From an uncultured Dialister sp. (GTDB lineage Bacteria; Bacillota; Negativicutes; Veillonellales; Dialisteraceae): DNA of 64,000 bases. The notes below the pieces were generated by a model, which was not told the DNA's origin, did not search any database, and saw only the letters and a list, made by a program, of their open reading frames with translations. Shown here one piece after another: positions 16,351-25,077 of this stretch. The position numbers and the translations under genes were made by a program. Location: assembly GCA_902462205.1 (NCBI GenBank), contig CABQAR010000002.1:1-64000 (forward strand). The letters run 5' to 3'. How positions within the stretch are numbered: the first letter of the stretch is position 1; every line of letters starts with the position of its first letter.

Positions 16351-17448
16351 TTACGGCTGTTCCCTGATTTCCTTCCTTCTTCTACGGCGGATCCGGTTGA
16401 TGTGCCTTTCAAAATTTCCGCTGTTAATGAGTTCCGCCAGCACGAGCTGGTCAAGGACGGGAACCGTGCAGGAATAAAAGCCCGTCCTTTCCCGGAACGC
16501 AGGCAGCCTTTTTTTCGGAACGACCAGGTAGCCTATACGGATGGAGGGCGCTATGGTTTTCGAAAAAGTGTTCATATAAACCACGCTGCCTTCCGGCGAC
16601 AGGGAATACAGCGTGTCTTCCGCCTTTGACAGCAGCGTGAATTCAGAATCGAAATCATCCTCGATGAGAAGGCCTTCCCTCGCTTCCGCCCAGCGGATGT
16701 ATTCGTGCCGTTTGGATGCATTGGCCGTCACTCCGCTCGGATAGCTGTTGAACGGCGTGACGTGGAGCACATCCGCCTTTGTCCTGCGCAGTTCTTCGGT
16801 CAGGATGCCGTTTTCTCCCAGCCGGAGATTTTCCGTGGACACGCCGTTGGCATGATAGACCCTGCGTATTTTCTCGTAACACGGATCCTCCAGCGCCACC
16901 GTGCGCTCCCTGCCGATGGCCTGCACAATCAGGCCGTAAAGATATTCCGCGCCGGAACCGATGAAGATCTGCTCCGGACTGACGAGGATACCCCTGCTCC
17001 TTGCCAGATAGGAAGCAAGAGCCTCCCGCAGCTCCTCCATGCCTGCATTGGGGGAACGGACTAGGATTTTCTCCCCCCATCTGGACAGCACGGCGCGGAC
17101 CGTTTTCACAAAGACATTGAAAGGAAATATTTCTTCTCCCATATCCGTTAGCTCCGGCAGGCGCGGTTTCCTTTCCTTCTGCTTCGGCGCCACGGGGAAT
17201 GCGTCCTCTTCCTTGTAGACGACGAAATACCCGCTCCGTTCCCTCGTTTCTATGTAGCCCTCCTCGGAAAGCAGGTCATAGGCATGTTCCACGGTAATCA
17301 CGCTCACGCCCGTCCGTTCCGCCAGCGCACGCTTGGAGGGAAGCTTTCCGCCGTAAGAATAAATCCCCCGGATGATGTCTTCCCGAATCTGCGTGTAAAG
17401 CTGCATATATGCTTTCAATTTCTTATCTGTTTCTATCCTGTATCTCAT
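16351..17448 (-). CDS. MocR-type regulator: GntR helix-turn-helix fused to a shortened aminotransferase domain
   Basis: 365 residues from the ATG at 17448 (GGAG 4 nt upstream). Residues 1-70 are a GntR-type winged helix (LYTQIREDIIRG, LPSKRALAERTGVS). The rest is a fold-type I aminotransferase-like domain with the PLP lysine in NTFSKTIAPS (about Lys297). Full MocR proteins run about 150-170 residues past this lysine; here only 68 remain, so the C-terminal small domain is missing and a terminator follows at once. MocR/PdxR proteins usually sense PLP or amino compounds. It is divergent from an ECF transporter S component, so vitamin or amine uptake control is likely. Confidence 0.82.
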   Translation of the reverse strand: MRYRIETDKKLKAYMQLYTQIREDIIRGIYSYGGKLPSKRALAERTGVSVITVEHAYDLLSEEGYIETRERSGYFVVYKEEDAFPVAPKQKERKPRLPELTDMGEEIFPFNVFVKTVRAVLSRWGEKILVRSPNAGMEELREALASYLARSRGILVSPEQIFIGSGAEYLYGLIVQAIGRERTVALEDPCYEKIRRVYHANGVSTENLRLGENGILTEELRRTKADVLHVTPFNSYPSGVTANASKRHEYIRWAEAREGLLIEDDFDSEFTLLSKAEDTLYSLSPEGSVVYMNTFSKTIAPSIRIGYLVVPKKRLPAFRERTGFYSCTVPVLDQLVLAELINSGNFERHINRIRRRRRKEIREQP

Positions 17449-17485
17449 ATTTCTCCATCTGGTTATATTTTTATTTCTATTTTTG

Positions 17486-17518
17486 GTGATTTTCACACAA
17501 TCAGTCTATCATTATAAT
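17486..17518 (+). promoter_or_regulatory. Promoter and operator-like palindrome of the first ECF gene
   Basis: TTTTCA (17490-17495), 17-bp spacer, TATAAT (17513-17518). GTGA-TTT-TCAC (17486-17496) overlaps the -35 and could be the binding site of the divergent MocR regulator. Confidence 0.55.
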
Positions 17519-17559
17519 GAAATGAAGTAAAGTTAAGATTATTCACAGGAGGATTTTCG

Positions 17560-18111
17560 ATGACACATACAGAAACGACAGCGCAGCAAATACAGGCAGG
17601 CACACCGCGTTATAACGTGCGATGGCTGACTGTCTGCGGATTCCTTATGGCGATGAATACCGTTCTTTCTTCCTTCAGCATCCCCGTACCGGGCGGCCAT
17701 TTTTATCTGAATGATGTCATCATCGTTGCAGCCGCTCTCTCGCTGAACCCCCTCGGCGCCTTCCTTGTCGGCGGTGTCGGCGCTTTCTTAGGCGACTTCT
17801 TCTTCTATCCCCTCCCCATGTTCGTTTCCCTCGCCACCCACGGACTGGAAGCCGTCGTCATTTCCCTCTTCGCCAGACGTTTCGGTAAAACGAGCTTCCC
17901 CCTGACCCTGCTCGGCGTATTTCTAGGCGCCCTGATTGTCGTCGTCGGCTACTCCATCGGCCGCGCCTATGTATACAGCACCCCTGAATACGCAGTCATC
18001 AAGCTCCCCTTTGAAATCCTGCAGGCCGGCCTCGGTGCCGTCATGGGAACCTTCCTCTGGAAGTACAGGCATTTCGGAGACATGGTTTCCAGAATTATTT
18101 ACAGGAAATAA
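17560..18111 (+). CDS. ECF transporter S component, copy 1
   Basis: A 183-residue protein with about six transmembrane helices. The motifs VPGGHFYLNDVIIVAAAL, GAFLVGGVGAFLGDFFFYP and the LATHGLEAV helix match substrate-binding S components of energy-coupling-factor vitamin importers. The energising A/A'/T module is not in the window. A close paralogue lies at 19291-19842. Divergence from a MocR regulator makes a B6 vitamer or related amine a reasonable substrate guess, but this is inference from context. Confidence 0.82.
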   Translation: MTHTETTAQQIQAGTPRYNVRWLTVCGFLMAMNTVLSSFSIPVPGGHFYLNDVIIVAAALSLNPLGAFLVGGVGAFLGDFFFYPLPMFVSLATHGLEAVVISLFARRFGKTSFPLTLLGVFLGALIVVVGYSIGRAYVYSTPEYAVIKLPFEILQAGLGAVMGTFLWKYRHFGDMVSRIIYRK

Positions 18112-18123
18112 CAGAACAGTTCC

Positions 18124-18153
18124 GCACCGTTTTCCCCATAACGGTGCTTTTTT
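18124..18153 (+). terminator. Terminator of the first ECF gene
   Basis: GCACCGT...ACGGTGC followed by TTTTTTATT, just after the stop. Confidence 0.85.
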
Positions 18154-18321
18154 ATTGCCGCCCTGTTCCGCCGGAGGATGTCCCTATTATCTTTTATCAG
18201 CCGTCCTTTCCCTGATTTCCTTGCAAAATCCGTATAACCGCGCCTGCCCCATCCGCCTTACCACCTGCCTCCTTTTCTGTTACAATAATAGCCGGACAGA
18301 ATAAAACATCCAGGAGGAATT

Positions 18322-19152
18322 ATGAGAACACTTCGTGACGCCATATACGGACTGGCCATAGGTGATGCGCTGGGGCTCCCCGTGCAGTTCGAAGAACGTG
18401 ATTCATTCCACATAGAGACAATGACCGGCCACGGCACCTATGACATGGAGCCCGGCACATGGTCCGATGATACGAGCATGACCCTTGCCACCTGCGACAG
18501 CCTTAAGCTGATGGGGCGGATCGATCTGGAAGATATCGAATGCTGCCTGACAGACTGGTACAAGGAAGGGAAATACACGCCTGACGGAACGGCCTTTGAC
18601 GTAGGCATGACTACCGGCGCGGCGCTCAGCCGCGGGGAAGGCTTATCCGATGAAGCCTCCAACGGGAACGGTTCGCTGATGCGCATCATCCCCCTTGCTT
18701 TCATTCCGGAAGTGAAAGACGATGAAATACGGGAAGTCTCCGCAATCACCCACGGGCACCGCATCGCAAAAAATGCCTGCGTCACCTATGTGCATATCGC
18801 GCAGGAACTGCTGAAAGGAAAAGGCATCAGGGACGCCGTCCGACTTGCCGTTGAAAATGAAATCGAAGAAAGCCTTTTCGGAAATCTGCCGGCCATCGGT
18901 TCGCTTCCGCGGAACGAAATCAAAAGCACCGGCTATGTGAAAGACACGCTGGAAGCCGCCATCTGGTCCCTTGAAAATGCGGACAATTTCAGGGATACCC
19001 TCATCACCGCCGTCAATCTGGGAGACGATACGGATACGGTCGGCGCTGTCGCCGGCGCACTGGCAGGCATCATGTACGGCTATGAATCCATTCCGGAGGA
19101 ATGGCTGGACGCGCTGCGCAGGAAAGACCTGATCGAAGCCTACCTCTTTTAG
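18322..19152 (+). CDS. ADP-ribosylglycohydrolase family protein
   Basis: A 276-residue DraG/ARH-like hydrolase. The magnesium-binding motifs are present: GDALG near 14, WSDDTSMTL (DDT at 49-51) and the C-terminal GDDTDTVGAVAGALAG. Relatives remove ADP-ribose from proteins or small molecules. The gene sits between the two ECF paralogues with its own ribosome site (GGAGGA) and terminator. It might act on a nucleotide-type ligand linked to the transporters or on an unrelated ADP-ribosylated target; no partner transferase is visible. Confidence 0.9.
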   Translation: MRTLRDAIYGLAIGDALGLPVQFEERDSFHIETMTGHGTYDMEPGTWSDDTSMTLATCDSLKLMGRIDLEDIECCLTDWYKEGKYTPDGTAFDVGMTTGAALSRGEGLSDEASNGNGSLMRIIPLAFIPEVKDDEIREVSAITHGHRIAKNACVTYVHIAQELLKGKGIRDAVRLAVENEIEESLFGNLPAIGSLPRNEIKSTGYVKDTLEAAIWSLENADNFRDTLITAVNLGDDTDTVGAVAGALAGIMYGYESIPEEWLDALRRKDLIEAYLF

Positions 19153-19180
19153 AAAATAAAATCCCTCATCGGATACAGGA

Positions 19181-19221
19181 AAAAGGACAGAACCGTTTAC
19201 GGCCGGCTGTCCTTTTCTTTT
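19181..19221 (+). terminator. Terminator after the ADP-ribosylglycohydrolase gene
   Basis: AAAAGGACAG...CTGTCCTTTT followed by CTTTTTTT. Confidence 0.8.
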
Positions 19222-19290
19222 TTTCCAGGGATTGCCAGAACGGCTTTTTCTTATTATGATAAGAGCCGTAAATCACACAAAGGAGAACCC

Positions 19291-19842
19291 ATGGAACAAT
19301 CAAATGCAAATACGGAAAGAAATACGCCGGAGCAGTCGATGTACCGGACGCGCTGGCTCACCGTCTGCGGACTTCTGATGGCGATCAACACCATCTTTTC
19401 CTCATTCAGCGTGCCCGTGCCGGGCGGCCATATTTACCTGAACGACATTATCATCGTCATTGCCGCCCTTTCCCTTGATCCCCTCGGCGCTTTCCTTGTC
19501 GGTGGCGTCGGCGCCTTCTTAGGCGACTTCTTTTTCTATCCTCTGCCCATGTTCGTTTCTCTTGCCACCCACGGCGTCCGCAGCGTGATCATGGCACTCA
19601 TCGTCAGAAAGTACGGCCCGGACCATCTTCCTGCCGTCATTACTGCCGTCGTTCTCGGCGCCGTCATCGCCGTGTTCGGCTATACATTCGGAAAGGCTTA
19701 CATCTACAGTACGCCGGAATACGCCCTGATGAAGCTCCCTTTTGAAATCGCCCAGGCCGCCATCGGTTCTTCCATCGGCTTCCTTCTCTGGAAAAACAGG
19801 CATTTGGGAACGCTTATCCACCATTTTATTTACGGAAAATAA
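19291..19842 (+). CDS. ECF transporter S component, copy 2
   Basis: A 183-residue paralogue of 17560-18111 with the same length and the same blocks (RWLTVCGLLMAINT, VPGGHIYLND, GAFLVGGVGAFLGDFF). Differences cluster at the N-terminus and the last helices, which may mean a different ligand. Ribosome site AAGGAG. Finding two similar S components flanking one enzyme gene suggests duplication; both could share the same ECF module encoded elsewhere. Confidence 0.82.
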   Translation: MEQSNANTERNTPEQSMYRTRWLTVCGLLMAINTIFSSFSVPVPGGHIYLNDIIIVIAALSLDPLGAFLVGGVGAFLGDFFFYPLPMFVSLATHGVRSVIMALIVRKYGPDHLPAVITAVVLGAVIAVFGYTFGKAYIYSTPEYALMKLPFEIAQAAIGSSIGFLLWKNRHLGTLIHHFIYGK

Positions 19843-19850
19843 AATTACCC

Positions 19851-19949
19851 ATCAAAAAAATCGCCATCCCGTTATTGAACAAGACCCCTTTCATCAGATT
19901 CCGTCTGACACCTTGGGTTCAGTCCATTGCGGGATAGCGATTTTTTGAT
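19851..19949. terminator. Large-loop bidirectional terminator between ECF copy 2 and gyrA
   Basis: Arms of about 20 bp (19851-19871 and 19930-19949, one mismatch and one bulge) with A and T tracts at both ends. The 58-nt loop is itself structured: TGAAC/GTTCA and CAGA/TCTG pairs. Such a large branched loop is more than simple termination needs. Confidence 0.65.
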
Positions 19950-19954
19950 TGTCT

Positions 19955-22396
19955 TTATTCTTCCTCTTCCTCGAATTCCGTCACGACGTCGATGGAAGCG
20001 ATACGGTCACCGTCCTCCAGACGCTGGAGGATGACGCCCTGGCTTCCCTTCGCTTTCTTGCTGGAAATCTGGTCTGCCGGGATACGGATCGTGATGCCCT
20101 GTTCCGATACGCCGACAAGCTCGTCATTATCATCTGCCGCAACAAGGGCCACGACTTCGAAACCTTTCTTGAAGTTGATGGTGCCCTGTCCGTTCCTTCC
20201 CTGCAAGCGGTAAGCGGAAGCCGCATTCCTCTTCGCATTCCCGTCTGCGGAAATCGTGAAGATGTCTTTGTCCGCCGCGATGACGACGCCGACGACTTCA
20301 TCATCCTCTTTCAGTCGGATGCCATGGACGCCGGAAGCGGAACGGCTGAGCGGACGGATATCATCATCACTGACGGAGAAGCGGATGGCCATGCCACGGC
20401 GCGTGCCGATGATGATTTCTTCCTCTCCCTTGACCGGAAGGACGGCCACCAGACGGTCTCCTTCCTTCAGACGGATGGAAATCAGTCCGTTCTTGTTGAT
20501 ATTCTTGTATTCCTCCAATGCTGTTTTCTTGACAAAGCCGAACTTCGTCACCATGAGGAGGTACTTCGTCCCTTCGTCCGCCGTATCGATATCAAGAAGC
20601 TCCGTCACATGCTCGTCGGCATCCAGAGAGGTGATGAAATTAATCATCGCGCTTCCCCTTGCCGTACGGCTGGATTCAGGAATATCGTAGGCGGTCTTCA
20701 TATAGACCTTGCCGTTGTTCGTGAAGAACAGGATCCTGTCATGGGTCGAGGTGGAAAGCACCTTGCGGACATAGTCGCCGTCCTTCATCTTAAGCCCGCT
20801 GACGCCGCGGCCGCCCTTCTTCTGGGTGCGGAGATCCGCTGAATCAATGCGCTTGATATAGTTCTGCTTGGTGAGCGTGATGGTCATCGGCTTATCGGGA
20901 ATCAGATCTTCCACGCCCATATCTCCCAGAGCAGCGGCGATTTCCGTCCGTCTCCCGTCACCGAAATTATTCTTCTCATCAATCAGTTCCGCCTTTACGA
21001 CGCCCATAATCTTATCCCTGCTGGAGAGCAGGTCGCGGAGGTATGCGATCGTTTCCTGCACATTCTTGTAATCTGCTTCAATCTTATCCCTTTCCAGTCC
21101 CGTCAGTCTTCTGAGACGCATGTCCAGAATCGCGATGGCCTGCTTTTCAGAAAGTCCGAATTTGGAAATCAATGCCGTCTTGGCTATTTCATCCGTCCTT
21201 GATTCGCGGATCGTCCGGATGACTTCATCGATATGGTCGAGCGCGATCAGCAGGCCTTCCAGAATATGCGCCTTGGCTTCCGCTTTTTCCAGCTCATAGC
21301 GGCTTCTTCTGGTGATGACCTCTTCCTGATGCTTCAGGTAATAATACAGGATCTGCTTCAGATTCAGGATGCGCGGATGCCCATCCACGAGGGCGAGCAT
21401 GATGGCGCCGAAATTCATCTGCATCTGTGTATGCTTGTACAGATTGTTCAGCATGATCTGCGGATTTACATCCGCGCGGAGCTCGATGGCGATGCGCATG
21501 CCGTCCCTGTCCGATTCATCACGGAGCGCCGTGATTCCGTCAATGACCTTCTGACGGGACAGATCGGCTATGCTTTCAATCAGCCTTGCCTTATTGACCT
21601 GGTAAGGCAGTTCCGTAACGATGATGCGGCTCTTTCCGCGTTCCATTTCTTCCACATCGCATCTCGCGCGGACGGTGATCGACCCGCGTCCCGTGCGATA
21701 GGTATCCTCGATTCCGCGATGCCCCTGTATGATGGCGGCTGTCGGGAAATCCGGCCCCTTGATGTACTTCATCAGCTCATCAATCGTGATTTCCGGATTG
21801 TCGATCATGGCGCAGAGTCCGTCCACCACTTCCGTCAGATTGTGGGGCGGAATATTGGTCGCCATGCCGACCGCGATTCCGTAGGAACCATTCACAAGCA
21901 GGTTCGGAATACGGGAGGGCAATACGAGCGGCTCCTGCAGGGAACCGTCGTAGTTGGGCATGAAATCGACTGTGTCCTTGTCAATATCACGGAGCATTTC
22001 CAGCGTGATTTTCGCCATGCGCATTTCCGTGTAACGCATGGCCGCTGCAGAGTCGCCGTCAATCGAGCCGAAGTTGCCGTGGCCGTCTACCAGCGGATAG
22101 CGGATAGAAAAATCCTGTGCCATGCGGACCGCCGAGTCATAGACCGCGGAATCGCCGTGGGGATGGTACTTACCTAATACATCGCCGACGATGCGGGCAG
22201 ACTTCTTATACGCCTTGTTCGGAAGCATCCCTGCTTCATTCATCGCATACAGGATACGGCGGTGGACAGGTTTCAGTCCGTCCCTGACATCAGGCAGCGC
22301 GCGGGTAACGATGACCGACATGGCATAGTCGATGTAGGAATTCTTCATCTGGCTTTCCAGCGGCGTGTTTACAATCTTACCTTCCTGCCAATCCAT
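19955..22396 (-). CDS. gyrA: DNA gyrase subunit A
   Basis: An 813-residue topoisomerase II subunit that cuts and rejoins DNA during supercoiling. The numbering matches E. coli at the active site: Tyr122 (AAMRYTEMRM) is catalytic, and the quinolone region reads HGDSAVYD with Ser83 and Asp87, the susceptible residues. The C-terminal beta-pinwheel domain has the GyrA box QKKGGRG, which separates it from ParC, and an acidic tail. GGAG precedes the start. gyrB is not adjacent. A -10 with an upstream TG lies at 22488-22493. Confidence 0.97.
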   Translation of the reverse strand: MDWQEGKIVNTPLESQMKNSYIDYAMSVIVTRALPDVRDGLKPVHRRILYAMNEAGMLPNKAYKKSARIVGDVLGKYHPHGDSAVYDSAVRMAQDFSIRYPLVDGHGNFGSIDGDSAAAMRYTEMRMAKITLEMLRDIDKDTVDFMPNYDGSLQEPLVLPSRIPNLLVNGSYGIAVGMATNIPPHNLTEVVDGLCAMIDNPEITIDELMKYIKGPDFPTAAIIQGHRGIEDTYRTGRGSITVRARCDVEEMERGKSRIIVTELPYQVNKARLIESIADLSRQKVIDGITALRDESDRDGMRIAIELRADVNPQIMLNNLYKHTQMQMNFGAIMLALVDGHPRILNLKQILYYYLKHQEEVITRRSRYELEKAEAKAHILEGLLIALDHIDEVIRTIRESRTDEIAKTALISKFGLSEKQAIAILDMRLRRLTGLERDKIEADYKNVQETIAYLRDLLSSRDKIMGVVKAELIDEKNNFGDGRRTEIAAALGDMGVEDLIPDKPMTITLTKQNYIKRIDSADLRTQKKGGRGVSGLKMKDGDYVRKVLSTSTHDRILFFTNNGKVYMKTAYDIPESSRTARGSAMINFITSLDADEHVTELLDIDTADEGTKYLLMVTKFGFVKKTALEEYKNINKNGLISIRLKEGDRLVAVLPVKGEEEIIIGTRRGMAIRFSVSDDDIRPLSRSASGVHGIRLKEDDEVVGVVIAADKDIFTISADGNAKRNAASAYRLQGRNGQGTINFKKGFEVVALVAADDNDELVGVSEQGITIRIPADQISSKKAKGSQGVILQRLEDGDRIASIDVVTEFEEEEE

Positions 22397-22741
22397 AATT
22401 TCTCCTTACATAAAAACAGGAGCCCCAAAGGGACATCCGTAAAAAAAATAATTTTATCCCCTACCAAGGCAGGATTTTTACAGATTAATTATACCATAAA
22501 TCAGCCTTATAAGCCATTTAAACGCATTTTCTGCGCATTATAAAACAGATGTATTAAATTCGTTTATTTTGTAAACAGAAAAATGAAAAGAACTGCCTCT
22601 TTTCCGATCCCGATATTTCCTTTTGTAAAGCTTTCCTAAAATCACAGGGCCCGGCTGTAAATGCTTTGCGTATCCAATCCCTCCTGTGTTAAAATAAAAA
22701 AACAGCTATTGACGAAAATTACGACACAAGCAGGATCATCT
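22397..22741. promoter_or_regulatory. Divergent promoter region between gyrA and an anchored-protein gene
   Basis: No gene is seen here. On the minus strand TGG-TATAAT (-10 at 22488-22493) is an extended -10 for gyrA about 90 bp from its start. The rest is AT-rich, with TTGACG near 22708 possibly serving the plus-strand gene. Confidence 0.5.
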
Positions 22742-23248
22742 ATGAAGAAATATATCATCATCGGCATCATCGCCCTTCTGGTCATCCTGACCGGCGGCGC
22801 TTTCGCCCTGTTCTCCGCACTCACCGGCGGTCCGTGGGAAGGCACCTGGTGGGGCGTGCAGGAAGCAGGCATGAACTGGAGCGGCGACCAGATCCGCAAT
22901 CTGGAAACCGTCACATTCACCAGAAATGAAGACAAAACCATCACCGTGGACCACCGCGTGCAGCAGGGAAGCAAGGAAGTGGAAGGAAGCCTCTCCGGCA
23001 GTGGCACCATTGACGGAGGAAGACTCGTCGTCACGACCAAATCAGGCAAAGAAATTACTTTTTCCTACAGCCGGATCGACAAGACCATCGAAACGCCCCT
23101 GAAAAACGCGGATAAGACGGCCGTCATCCTGAAACCGCTCACGGAAAACAACAACAATGACATGGAAGAAATCAGAAGCGAGATCGTGAAAATTTCCCAG
23201 AAACCGGAAAATAAAATAGACACGACATTAAGCTCCACAAAGAGTTAA
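22742..23248 (+). CDS. Unrecognised membrane-anchored protein
   Basis: 168 residues starting at MKKYIIIG. An N-terminal hydrophobic helix (about 4-25) works as an anchor or uncleaved signal; the rest is outside, with a WEGTWWG opening and a strand-rich domain (ETVTFTRNEDKTITVDH, GTIDGGRLVVTT) of lipocalin-like feel, then a charged tail. No family was recognised. The ribosome site is weak (AGGAT). It is monocistronic with a terminator right after the stop. Confidence 0.6.
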   Translation: MKKYIIIGIIALLVILTGGAFALFSALTGGPWEGTWWGVQEAGMNWSGDQIRNLETVTFTRNEDKTITVDHRVQQGSKEVEGSLSGSGTIDGGRLVVTTKSGKEITFSYSRIDKTIETPLKNADKTAVILKPLTENNNNDMEEIRSEIVKISQKPENKIDTTLSSTKS

Positions 23249-23251
23249 AAT

Positions 23252-23299
23252 AAAAGGAATGAGACCACCACGACAAGCAGGATGGCTTCATTCCTTTTT
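23252..23299 (+). terminator. Terminator of the anchored-protein gene
   Basis: AAAAGGAATGA...TCATTCCTTTTT, a stem of about 10 bp. Confidence 0.8.
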
Positions 23300-23324
23300 C
23301 ATTTTCCACAAGGAGGTTCCTTCG

Positions 23325-23798
23325 ATGGAAATCACACTCTACAAAGAGTCCTATAAGCAGCAGATCATCGACCTGGTCCTACACATCCAGAACGAAGAAG
23401 CGAAAATCAATCTTTCTCTGGAAGAGCAGCCGGACCTGCTGGACATACCGCAAAACTACACCGCCAATGGAGGCCGGTTCTGGGTCGCCGCAGACGGAAA
23501 TCAGGTCGTCGGCACGGTCGGCCTTATGAAGGAAGGCGATACAGGCATCCTTAAAAAATTTTTCGTCCATAAGGACTGGCGGGCAAAAAAAGTAGGGCTT
23601 GCGCTCTATCAGTCGCTTCTCCGTTTCGCGGAGGAACAGAAGCTGGCCCGTATCATTCTGGACACTCCGTCCGTAGCGGAAAAGTCGCACCGCTTTTATG
23701 AACACGCCGGATTCCGCCGCATCACGAAAGAAGAACTCCCCGTCCCCTACCATTATCCGGACAGGCACTCCTATCTGTACATGCTCACAATGAAATAA
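23325..23798 (+). CDS. GNAT family N-acetyltransferase
   Basis: 157 residues from the ATG at 23325, 7 nt after GGAGG. The acetyl-CoA loop region is KKFFVHKDWRAKKVGLALYQ (about 79-98, motif A) and FYEHAGFRRI (motif B) closes the fold. GNAT enzymes acetylate amines on small molecules or proteins; the substrate here is not predictable. A bidirectional terminator follows. Confidence 0.88.
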   Translation: MEITLYKESYKQQIIDLVLHIQNEEAKINLSLEEQPDLLDIPQNYTANGGRFWVAADGNQVVGTVGLMKEGDTGILKKFFVHKDWRAKKVGLALYQSLLRFAEEQKLARIILDTPSVAEKSHRFYEHAGFRRITKEELPVPYHYPDRHSYLYMLTMK

Positions 23799-23828
23799 AA
23801 TTACCTGAAACCAATCATTCATGGCACG

Positions 23829-23861
23829 CAAAAACACCGACCGTAAAAAGCGGTGTTTTTC
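23829..23861. terminator. Bidirectional terminator between convergent genes
   Basis: AAAAACACCG...CGGTGTTTTTC, between the acetyltransferase gene and the metallophosphoesterase gene. Confidence 0.8.
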
Positions 23862-24983
23862 TTATGCTTTCCTGTGCAGGGTGAAAATCGCCAGTTCCCT
23901 GCTGCAGCCGAAGCGGGAGGGGAACCATCCGCCGTTTCCGCGGGATACGTAGCCATAATTCGTTCCATCGCTGTACATGCCACGCATATAGGTAAACGGC
24001 GTCATCAGAGGCTTTCCGTCCAGCCCCGTCTGTCCGCCATGGGTATGGCCTGTCAGTGTCAGGAAGGCATGGCGGACAAAGCCTTCATTGATAAAATCAG
24101 GATGGTGCGCAAGAAAAAGGATCGGCGCATTTTCGGGGATTCCTGCAAATGCTTCCTGTACCATCTCCTTGATGAGCGCGTCCCTGCCCTCTCCTTTCAT
24201 CTCGGGATAATCCACGCCTGCCACATAAAGACCGGCGCCGTTTTTCATTATTTCCACATGGCTGTTGTTCAGGATCCGGACAGGCGTCTTCCTTAATTCT
24301 TGTTCGATGTATTCCGGATCCTTGTGGAATTCATGGTTTCCCCGGACGTATAGTATTCCGTCAGGAAATAAATGACTCCTTCCTACCAGCAGCTTTTCCG
24401 TTTCCGGCATGACCTGCAAATCATCAATCAGATCGCCGGTCAGCATGATGGCTTCCGCGCCTTCCGCTTTCGCATGGTCCAGATCTTCTGCCAGATCCGC
24501 CGTGCGGTAATACGGCCCGATATGGGTATCGGTAATCTGCGCGAATGTGAATCCCTCAAACCCTTTCGGAAGATTATCCACATATATATCATGGTGTTCC
24601 GTGGTTTCCCTGAGCGTTCCGTCCACCGATCCATACACGCCGATGAAAAGCGAGCCAAGCAGCACAAACGTGCCCAGCGCCTGCGCATATTTCCGCACCG
24701 GCTTCATACAGCCTGCCAGTGACAGAAGGATCATCGGCACCAGTATCATCAGATCCATGACGAGGATGCCGCAGACAATATAGGCAAGGAGCCGTCCTGC
24801 GTCTCCGTATCCGTCATACGCAAGGGCGTACCAGATATAATATTCCACGGCGCAGAAGGCGATCGCCGCTCCGCCGAGAGCGTACAGATAAAACCGTTTC
24901 AGCCGGAACAGCGAGGCGATCAGTCCGCCGTTGGCCAGGCCGAGGACAGAAAAGATAAGTATGAGTATACGATAAAAATTCAC
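23862..24983 (-). CDS. Membrane-anchored metallophosphoesterase, YkuE/YaeI-like
   Basis: 373 residues. About four N-terminal transmembrane helices (1-125) precede a calcineurin-like domain with all metal motifs in order: DTHIG, GDLID, GNHEF, AHHPD and GHTHGGQ. Relatives act at the outer face of the membrane on phospholipid or lipid A precursor-type substrates (YaeI, YkuE). GGAG precedes the start. The combination of several membrane helices with the enzyme domain matches the larger members of this family. Confidence 0.9.
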   Translation of the reverse strand: MNFYRILILIFSVLGLANGGLIASLFRLKRFYLYALGGAAIAFCAVEYYIWYALAYDGYGDAGRLLAYIVCGILVMDLMILVPMILLSLAGCMKPVRKYAQALGTFVLLGSLFIGVYGSVDGTLRETTEHHDIYVDNLPKGFEGFTFAQITDTHIGPYYRTADLAEDLDHAKAEGAEAIMLTGDLIDDLQVMPETEKLLVGRSHLFPDGILYVRGNHEFHKDPEYIEQELRKTPVRILNNSHVEIMKNGAGLYVAGVDYPEMKGEGRDALIKEMVQEAFAGIPENAPILFLAHHPDFINEGFVRHAFLTLTGHTHGGQTGLDGKPLMTPFTYMRGMYSDGTNYGYVSRGNGGWFPSRFGCSRELAIFTLHRKA

Positions 24984-25077
24984 AAGATTCTCCTTTATGG
25001 TAAATACACCCTCTGGGCATCAGAAAGGATCCAAACGCGCAAAGGATGATGGGTTTGGGAATCAGGCGTCCCTGCAG

